Below, piece after piece: positions 58,575-64,000 of a stretch of 64,000 nt of DNA. Numbering within the stretch: position 1 is the stretch's first letter; every line of letters begins with the position of its first letter. The stretch comes from Frankia umida (GTDB lineage Bacteria > Actinomycetota > Actinomycetes > Frankiales > Frankiaceae). Both the position numbers and the translations under genes were made by a program. The notes under the pieces were generated by a model. The model had not been told where the DNA came from. It saw only the letters and a list, made by a program, of their open reading frames with translations, and did no database searches. The stretch lies in assembly GCF_023242945.1 (NCBI RefSeq), contig NZ_JALKFT010000003.1, forward strand, positions 186,001-250,000, written 5' to 3'.

Positions 58575-59383
58575 CCCGTGTAGTAGGGCTCGGCCTGGAC
58601 GGCGACCGCCGCCGCCGGTGCCGCTGCCGGCAGCGCCACCGGCGCCGCGATCGCGGGGATCGTGGTGGGGGTCACCCCGGCGCAGTTCGACACGCCGATC
58701 GTCGGAATGGCGACCAGCAGCTCCTTGGTCTCGGCGTCCCAGGGGGAGCCGATGACCGCGATGGCCTTGGACGGCAGCGGCACGGTCTGCTGCGGGCCGA
58801 TGTCCAGGATGCCGCCGCCGAGGCTGGTGTCGAACCAGCCGAATCCGAAGCTCTTGTCCGAGGTGTTACGCAGCTGCCAGGAGGGTTCCGCCCCGGTGCA
58901 GGTGAACGTCAGCACCAGCGGGTTGATGTCGATGTCCTCGATACCGTTGATTTCCTTGTCGAACGGCACCCGGAAGGGCAGCAGATCGAGGAATCGGTCG
59001 AGGCCCTCGTTGCCGGTGGACGGCTTACCGGTGGCCGACACCTCGATACCCGGTGACACGCTCGGCGCCGGCGGGCCACTCGGCGTCGCCTCGGCACTGG
59101 CCGAAGCCGTGGCGGTGGCGCCCGGGAGGAGCCCCGCCCCGAGGGGCGTCGCGGAGGCGTCCGGGGAGGCGGTTGTCGTGGCGTCCGCACCCGGCGTGCT
59201 GGTGGGCGTGGGAGCTGGAGCGATGCCCGTGGCCGGGGTCACCGTCGCGGTCGCCGTCGTGGTGGGCGTCGACCCCGGTTCGCCCGGGATGGTCGGGGCG
59301 GCCGAGGCAGCCGGAGCCGCCAGCATGATCGCTGCCATGCCGAGGAAGCCGGCCGTCATGGCCCGCATTCCGGTGCTGCGCAT
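58571..59383 (-). CDS. Secreted Thr/Ala/Pro-rich protein, operon partner of the L,D-transpeptidase
   Basis: The ATG at 59383 has GAGGAG eight bases upstream. The signal peptide ends at APAASA. A 100-residue Thr/Ala/Pro linker leads to a domain (about 135-245) with two cysteines (LVLTFTCTGAEPSWQL and GVSNCAG). It has the look of an immunoglobulin-like fold: WQLRNTSDKSFGFGWFDTSL, VIGSPWDAETKELLVAIPT. An Ala/Pro tail ends in EPYYTG. Being coupled to a transpeptidase, it could be a wall-linked or substrate protein; no sorting motif is seen. Confidence 0.7.
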   Translation of the reverse strand: MRSTGMRAMTAGFLGMAAIMLAAPAASAAPTIPGEPGSTPTTTATATVTPATGIAPAPTPTSTPGADATTTASPDASATPLGAGLLPGATATASASAEATPSGPPAPSVSPGIEVSATGKPSTGNEGLDRFLDLLPFRVPFDKEINGIEDIDINPLVLTFTCTGAEPSWQLRNTSDKSFGFGWFDTSLGGGILDIGPQQTVPLPSKAIAVIGSPWDAETKELLVAIPTIGVSNCAGVTPTTIPAIAAPVALPAAAPAAAVAVQAEPYYTG

Positions 59384-59561
59384 GAATCTGTCTCCTCGAC
59401 ATGGACCTGCGGAAAAGCTGATCGGGGAGAAGGTAGCAACCTCCCGGCCATCCGTATACCTCCGGGTCTGGCGTAGCGTGACCGTTGGGGGAGGGAAGCA
59501 CCTTTTCGCGGTTATCCCACCGTCAACGGACGATGTCCGCCGCGGTGATGTGTGCACTTCT

Positions 59562-59650
59562 GGATGGTCCGTGGTGGCCGGATGACCTGCCGTATTCGGA
59601 CCATCCGTGGTCGTGGCACGGCCGGTCGATCCGCCGGATCGATCCGGCGG
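59562..59650. promoter_or_regulatory. Inverted repeats in the gap after pdxH
   Basis: The 359-base gap 59384-59742 contains GGATGGTCC (59562-59570) paired with GGACCATCC (59598-59606), and a perfect 20-bp palindrome (59631-59650, CCGCCGGATC then GATCCGGCGG). These may terminate pdxH, which ends at 59743, or be operator sites for the secreted-protein operon. No gene is apparent in the gap. Confidence 0.5.
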
Positions 59651-59742
59651 GACGCGACCGGGGCCGTGCCGGGGCCGTGCCGGGCCGGGGCCGGGGTGCG
59701 GCCGAGCGCGGTCGGCTCGATGGTGGTGGCTGGCCGTCGATC

Positions 59743-60516
59743 TCAGGGTGCGAGGCGCTCCACGATCCAGCGTTCCGCGCCGCCCGCGAGGGGGTCGGTC
59801 GCAGCGGTGCCCGTGGCGTCGGCTCGGTCGGTGGTGATCCGGCGGAAGCGCAGCCGGTCGTGCAGGCGGTTGGACCGTCCCTGCCAGAACTCGACGGTTT
59901 CCGGCACGAGGCGCAGCCCGCCCCAGAACGGGGGCGTTGGCACGGGTGTGCCGGGTGGCCACCGGGCGGCGAGGCGCGCGGCTCGCTCGTCGAGGATCGT
60001 CCGGGATGTGATGGTCTCGGACTGGTGGCTTGCCCAGGCGCCAAGCTGCGATCCTCTGGGCCGCGCGGCGAAATACCGTTCGGTTTCCGCCCGGCTGACC
60101 CGTTCGATCGACCCGACGACCACGACCTGTCGTCCCATGGCATGCCAGGGGAGCACCAGGGAGCCGTACGGGTTCTCCGCGCTTTCCTGGCCTTTGCGGG
60201 ACGTGTAGTTCGTGTACAGCACGAGGCCCCGGTGATCGAAGGCCTTGATGAGCACCGTGCGTGCGCTGGGCCGGCCCAGCGCCGAGGCGGTGGCCAGCAC
60301 GGCGGCGTTGGCCTCGGCGAGCCCGCCGGGAGCGGACGTGCCGGGAGCGGACGTGTCGGTGGTGGCGGCGGCGACGGCGTCCGCGAACCACCTGGCGAAC
60401 TGCTCCACCCAGGTCGGCGCGAGCTGCTCGGCCTCGAACCCGTCCGCTTCGTAGGACCGGCGTAGCACCGAGGGGTCCGGTGGCGGGACGGCGTCGTGCG
60501 GTGAGGAGCTGGACAT
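59743..60516 (-). CDS. pdxH: Pyridoxamine 5'-phosphate oxidase
   Basis: The 257 residues form a complete PdxH. RSYEADGFEAEQLAPTWVEQ is the N-terminal region; RTVLIKAFDHRGLVLYTNYT and SRKGQESAENPYGSLVLPWH bind FMN; RQVVVVGSIERVSRAETERY, ARPRGSQLGAWASHQSE and the C-terminal WQGRSNRLHDRLRF carry the substrate and dimer contacts. An insert of Ser/Ala/Thr residues sits near residue 55. The enzyme makes pyridoxal phosphate, needed by SerC and the aminotransferase in this window. Confidence 0.95.
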   Translation of the reverse strand: MSSSSPHDAVPPPDPSVLRRSYEADGFEAEQLAPTWVEQFARWFADAVAAATTDTSAPGTSAPGGLAEANAAVLATASALGRPSARTVLIKAFDHRGLVLYTNYTSRKGQESAENPYGSLVLPWHAMGRQVVVVGSIERVSRAETERYFAARPRGSQLGAWASHQSETITSRTILDERAARLAARWPPGTPVPTPPFWGGLRLVPETVEFWQGRSNRLHDRLRFRRITTDRADATGTAATDPLAGGAERWIVERLAP

Positions 60517-60599
60517 TCCTGGGATCGTGCCAGCCCGGGCCGTCCAGGCGTGGCCAGGGCGCGGCCGTGGTCGAACGGGCGTGCCCGGACTGTCGCGGT

Positions 60600-60986
60600 T
60601 CAGGCCAGGGCGCTCAGGATGTTCGCGACGCCGCGGTCCCAGTCGGTGGTGAGATCCGTGCAGGGACGGCCGCCGATCCGGGCCGGGACATCACTGCCGG
60701 ACAACACGGCCGGCAGGAATGCGATGCCGCGCGAGTCGAGTTCGCTGGTGAGTGCCGGGAGGAATTCCTGGGCGACCCAGGGCGCGTGAATGCCAAGGGT
60801 CGAATGGCCGAGCACGAAGAAGTCCGCGGTGGCCGCGGCATCGTTGAGGAACATGGGCACGGTGTCGCCGATGCGCACCTCCCAGCGGTCGAGGTGCACC
60901 GCGTGGCCCACGGCGTTGACCGCGCGACCCAGCCGGGTGGCGCTGGCGACGTCCGCCGCCCGATGACTGATGAACACGACCGCCAT
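60600..60986 (-). CDS. Stand-alone TIR-domain protein
   Basis: The ATG at 60986 has GGGGAG close upstream. The 128 residues are a single TIR (TIR_2-type) domain: MAVVFISHRAADVASATRLG, AVHLDRWEVRIGDTVPMFLN, DFFVLGHSTLGIHAPWVAQE with the conserved Glu where TIR NADases carry the catalytic residue, and a C-terminal helix. There is no sensor, ATPase or membrane part, and no Thoeris (ThsA) partner nearby. It may degrade NAD+ as part of a defence or stress response, or be a signalling adaptor. Confidence 0.85.
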   Translation of the reverse strand: MAVVFISHRAADVASATRLGRAVNAVGHAVHLDRWEVRIGDTVPMFLNDAAATADFFVLGHSTLGIHAPWVAQEFLPALTSELDSRGIAFLPAVLSGSDVPARIGGRPCTDLTTDWDRGVANILSALA

Positions 60987-61603
60987 GATCTCCCCGTGAC
61001 TCCTGTGCCTGCGGTGTCGATATGACCACCCGGCATCCGCTCGTGGTGCACCCACCCGCCGGCCGTGCTGCCGACCATGGGTGCGGACGGCCGCCGCCGG
61101 GAGCGCGCCGCCCGCAGGGCGCCGGCGCCCACGGCCCGCGGCCCGTGGTGCCACCGGACACCCCGCGGCTCGGGTTCGTCCGATGGCGCGACCCGTTCGG
61201 CCGGCATCCCGAATGTCCGCTCTGGTGCGACATTTGTCCGCCCATCATGCCCATGAACTGCGGATATGTCGGATGGGTGAAGATGCTGGGTTCGACCGTA
61301 GCGTGTGCTGATCCAGTCTGGCGACCCATCCTCGGCTTCGCGCGGCAGGTTGATGCAAAGAAGTAGCGAAATAGCATAAATGGGCGCAATGGAAATCACG
61401 CAAAGTAAGATCAAGATCTCGTGGTGCGAGGGGAAAGTGGAGGTCCGGGGCGGCTCGGCAACGGTGCCGCCGGCCGTGCGGTCGCTGGCCGCGGTGACCG
61501 GGCGGTGGCCGCGCTCTGGCGCGTCCGGGTGGCGCCGGGCAGGATCGGATGGAGCGGGACCGACGGGACACACATTCGAGACAGAAGCGGAGATCCGGAC
61601 TCG
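60987..61603. other. Intergenic region upstream of citrate synthase and TIR gene
   Basis: About 617 bases lack a convincing gene. The stretch 61350-61420 is markedly less GC-rich (TAGCGAAATAGCATAAATGG) and probably holds the citrate synthase promoter. A frame starting MEITQSKIKISW at 61389 runs on into the citrate synthase gene in another frame and soon loses normal codon use. Confidence 0.4.
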
Positions 61604-62713
61604 ATGGCCGAGAAGACGAGCGATTTCAAGCCGGGTCTGGAAGGCGTCATCGCCTTCGAGACGGAGATCGCCGAGCCTGACAAGGAAGGCAGCGCGCTGC
61701 GCTACCGCGGTGTCGACATCGAGGATCTTGTCGGCAAGGTGGACTACGGCCACGTGTGGGGCCTGCTGGTGGACGGTTCCTTCGAGCCCGGCCTCCCGCC
61801 GGCCGAGCCGTTCCCAGTGCCGGTGCACTCGGGTGACATACGGGTGGACGTCCAGAGCGCACTGGCGATGCTCGCACCGTACTGGGGCTTCGGGCCGCTG
61901 ATCGACATCTCCGCGGCGCAGGCCCGTGAGGACCTGGCCCGGTCGTCGGTCGTGGCGCTGTCGTTCGTCGCGCAGTCCGCCCGCGGGCTCGGGCAGCCGG
62001 CCGTGCCGCAGCGGGAGGTCGACCGCGCGCGGACCATAACGGAACGGTTCATGATCCGCTGGCGGGGCGAGCCGAACCCGAAGCACGTCCAGGCGATCGA
62101 CGCCTACTGGGTGTCCGCCGCGGAGCACGGCATGAACGCGTCCACCTTCACCGCCCGCGTCGTCGCCTCCACCGGGGCGGACGCCTCCGCCGCGCTGTCG
62201 GCCGCCGTCGGCGCGCTGTCCGGTCCGCTGCACGGCGGTGCGCCGTCCCGGGTCCTCGCGATGCTGGACGAGGTCGAGCGCACCGGCGACCCGCTGGGCT
62301 ACGTCCGTCGCGCCCTGGACCGCAGGGAGCGGCTGATGGGCTTCGGTCACCGGGTCTACCGCGCGGAGGACCCGCGTGCCCGCGTGCTGCGCCGCACCGC
62401 CCGTGACCTCGGCTCCACCCGCTACGAGGTGGCCGAGGCGCTGGAGGCCGCCGCGATCGAGGAGCTGACCAACCGCTTCCCCGACCGTCCGCTGCGCACG
62501 AACGTGGAGTTCTGGTCGGCCGTCGTGCTCGACTTCGCCGAGGTCCCCGCGCACATGTTCACCTCCATGTTCACCTGCGCCCGCACCGCCGGCTGGAGCG
62601 CGCACATCCTCGAGCAGCAGCGCACCGGCCGCCTCATCCGCCCGTCGGCGCGCTACGTCGGCCCGGCGCCGCGCCCGCTCGGTGACGTCCACCCGGCCGC
62701 CAACCGTGGCTGA
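61604..62713 (+). CDS. gltA: Citrate synthase
   Basis: The 369 residues match the short 'citrate synthase 2' type of actinobacteria. Visible are GLEGVIAFETEIAEPDKEGS, LRYRGVDIEDLV, catalytic AAEHGMNASTFTARVVASTG (first His), GALSGPLHGGAPSRVLAMLD (second His), LMGFGHRVYRAEDPRA, and NVEFWSAVVLDFAEVP with the catalytic Asp region. It joins acetyl-CoA and oxaloacetate. The ATG at 61604 follows GGAGA by 11 bases. Its stop overlaps the serC start by 8 nt, so the two are co-translated. Confidence 0.95.
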   Translation: MAEKTSDFKPGLEGVIAFETEIAEPDKEGSALRYRGVDIEDLVGKVDYGHVWGLLVDGSFEPGLPPAEPFPVPVHSGDIRVDVQSALAMLAPYWGFGPLIDISAAQAREDLARSSVVALSFVAQSARGLGQPAVPQREVDRARTITERFMIRWRGEPNPKHVQAIDAYWVSAAEHGMNASTFTARVVASTGADASAALSAAVGALSGPLHGGAPSRVLAMLDEVERTGDPLGYVRRALDRRERLMGFGHRVYRAEDPRARVLRRTARDLGSTRYEVAEALEAAAIEELTNRFPDRPLRTNVEFWSAVVLDFAEVPAHMFTSMFTCARTAGWSAHILEQQRTGRLIRPSARYVGPAPRPLGDVHPAANRG

Positions 62714-63878
62714 CCTGCTACCCCCGGCGTCCGCCCCTGCCGCCAGCACTGCCCGTGCCGCCGCCACCAGCATCACGCTGCCGGCGCGGTTGCTGCCGGC
62801 GGACGGACGGTTCGGGTGCGGGCCGTCGAAGATCCGCCCGGAGGCGGTGGCGGCGCTGGCGGCCAGCGGCTCGACCTATCTGGGCACCTCGCACCGCCAG
62901 CGGCCGGTGCGCGGCCTGGTCAACCGGGTACGGGCCGGCCTCGCCGACCTGTTCACGCTGCCGGAGGGCTACGAGGTCGTCCTCGGCGTGGGCGGCGCCA
63001 CCGCCTTCTGGGACGCGGCCGCCTTCAACCTGGTCCGCACCCGCTCGCAGCATCTGGTGTTCGGTGAGTTCGGCGGCAAGTTCGCGGAGACGACCGAGGG
63101 CGCACCGTTCCTGGCCGATCCGTCCGTCGTGTCCTCGGCGCCCGGCACCTTCTGCGACTGGGCACCCGCGGCCGGCATCGACGTCTACGCCACCCCGCAC
63201 AACGAGACCTCCACCGGTGTCGCCCGCCCGGTGCGTCGCCCGAGCGGAACCGACGCGGGTGCGCTGCACCTGGTCGACGCGACCTCCGGGGCCGGCGGTC
63301 TGCCGGTCGAGGCCAGCGAGGCCGACGTCTACTACTTCGCCCCGCAGAAGTCCTTCGCCTGCGACGGCGGCCTGTGGACGGCCCTGTTCTCCCCGGCCGC
63401 GCTCGAGCGCCTCGCCGAGATCGCCGCGACCGACCGCTGGATCCCGCCGTTTCTCGACCTGAGCACGGCCCGCGACAACAGCGCCAAGGACCAGACCTAC
63501 AACACCCCCGCGGTGGCCACGCTGTTCCTGTTCGCCGACCAGATCGAGTGGATGCTCGCCCAGGGCGGCCTCGACTGGTGCGTGCGGCGCACCGCCGAGT
63601 CCTCGTCGATCCTCTACACCTGGGCCGACAGGACCCCTTACACCGCGCCGTTCGTCGCCGACCCCGCGCACCGCTCCCAGGTCGTCGTCACCGTCGACTT
63701 CGACGGGGTGGACGCCGCCGCCGTCGCCGCGGTGCTGCGCGCCAACGGCATCGTGGACGTCGAGCCCTACCGCAAACTGGGCCGCAACCAGCTGCGCGTC
63801 GCCTGCTTCCCCGCCGTCGACCCCGCCGACATCGAACTGCTCACCGCCGCCATCGACCACATCGTCGAACGCCTGTAG
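62706..63878 (+). CDS. serC: Phosphoserine aminotransferase
   Basis: The GTG at 62706 lies inside the citrate synthase gene end. After an Ala/Pro lead the enzyme reads RFGCGPSKIRPEAVAALAAS, STYLGTSHRQRPVRGLVNRV, EVVLGVGGATAFWDAAAFNL, and the cofactor lysine in VYYFAPQKSFACDGGLWTAL. This is the actinobacterial (mycobacterial-like) SerC type, 390 residues. It makes 3-phosphoserine from 3-phosphohydroxypyruvate and glutamate, using pyridoxal phosphate from PdxH nearby. A perfect 14-bp hairpin follows. Confidence 0.95.
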   Translation: MADLLPPASAPAASTARAAATSITLPARLLPADGRFGCGPSKIRPEAVAALAASGSTYLGTSHRQRPVRGLVNRVRAGLADLFTLPEGYEVVLGVGGATAFWDAAAFNLVRTRSQHLVFGEFGGKFAETTEGAPFLADPSVVSSAPGTFCDWAPAAGIDVYATPHNETSTGVARPVRRPSGTDAGALHLVDATSGAGGLPVEASEADVYYFAPQKSFACDGGLWTALFSPAALERLAEIAATDRWIPPFLDLSTARDNSAKDQTYNTPAVATLFLFADQIEWMLAQGGLDWCVRRTAESSSILYTWADRTPYTAPFVADPAHRSQVVVTVDFDGVDAAAVAAVLRANGIVDVEPYRKLGRNQLRVACFPAVDPADIELLTAAIDHIVERL

Positions 63879-63912
63879 GTCAGGTCACCTCCTCTGGAGA
63901 GGGAGAGACGGC

Positions 63913-63963
63913 GAAGCGTGGTCGCTGGGCACGGTGGACAGCCGGGCTGAGCGACCACGCTTC
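63913..63963 (+). terminator. Hairpin downstream of serC
   Basis: GAAGCGTGGTCGCT (63913-63926) and AGCGACCACGCTTC (63950-63963) form a perfect 14-bp stem around a 23-nt loop, 35 nt after the serC stop. It probably ends the citrate synthase-serC transcript. Confidence 0.75.
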
Positions 63964-64000
63964 GAGGGTTGCCTCGGAAGGCGACAGGGCGGATGGGGAG

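Noticed and set aside
61022..61366. 114-codon plus-strand frame with a Cys-rich patch (CPLWCDICPP)
   Set aside because: No ribosome site, uneven codon use and no recognisable domain. I treat it as non-coding.
61389..61901. Possible small gene beginning MEITQSKIKISW
   Set aside because: The first 20 codons look unusual but the frame runs into citrate synthase out of phase, with Arg/Ser-rich shadow composition. A short peptide cannot be excluded, but nothing supports it.
60614..62776. 720-codon minus-strand frame covering the TIR gene and citrate synthase
   Set aside because: It overlaps two real genes in other frames and shows no conserved motif.

Overview
The window is very GC-rich, has GTG starts and strong third-position GC, and its gene families are actinobacterial: a FadE5-type acyl-CoA dehydrogenase, an F420/LLM oxidoreductase, a DUF6458-like protein, YcnI and a CopC-CopD fusion, Ser/Thr kinases with NHL propellers, and a PdxH / citrate synthase / SerC neighbourhood. 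It reads as chromosome of a filamentous actinobacterium. Frankia is my best guess, but that rests on general resemblance only. I see no rRNA, no convincing tRNA, no CRISPR array, no transposase and no prophage.

Left part (1-14 kb). A truncated minus-strand gene with Pro-rich repeats diverges from a compact plus-strand set: an excisionase-type HTH protein, a lipoprotein, and a membrane-anchored lytic transglycosylase/NlpC-P60 protein. A one-helix membrane peptide converges on them. This resembles the cell-wall-opening end of a chromosomal conjugation-like (type IV secretion-like) locus. Next come a Tat-exported berberine-bridge-type flavoprotein, two tandem Ser/Thr kinases with extracellular NHL propellers, pgi, and a STAS protein lacking the phosphorylatable serine.

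Middle (14-33 kb). There is a 1076-residue cyclase/AAA-ATPase/TPR regulator and a MarR-ABC exporter operon beside a nitroreductase. A large patatin-like lipase diverges from fadE5 across two copies of a palindromic operator. A 2-oxo-acid dehydrogenase operon (E1a-E1b-E2) follows, and each of its three genes carries its own in-frame tandem repeat.

Metal and envelope region (33-47.5 kb). An F420 enzyme is translationally coupled to a CapA-type lipoprotein. A GT-C-like membrane protein forms an operon with a Zur-type Fur regulator, and four DnaA-box-like 9-mers cluster at its start. A zinc/manganese ABC importer with a Zur-like box runs into an alanine-type aminotransferase. A DUF2470 gene lies behind a good DtxR/IdeR-type iron box. 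A copper set (His/Met-rich membrane protein, YcnI, CopC-CopD) closes the region.

Right part (47.5-64 kb). This holds envelope and signalling genes: a membrane-tethered protein with a sigma-70 region-2-like domain, HtrA and MscL, a single-pass protein with eleven 12-residue charged repeats, an esterase, a photolyase and a secreted-protein/L,D-transpeptidase pair. It ends with pdxH, a lone TIR-domain protein, and overlapping citrate synthase and serC genes closed by a strong terminator hairpin. Several convergent gene pairs share perfect GC hairpins; in two of them the stop codon sits inside the loop.
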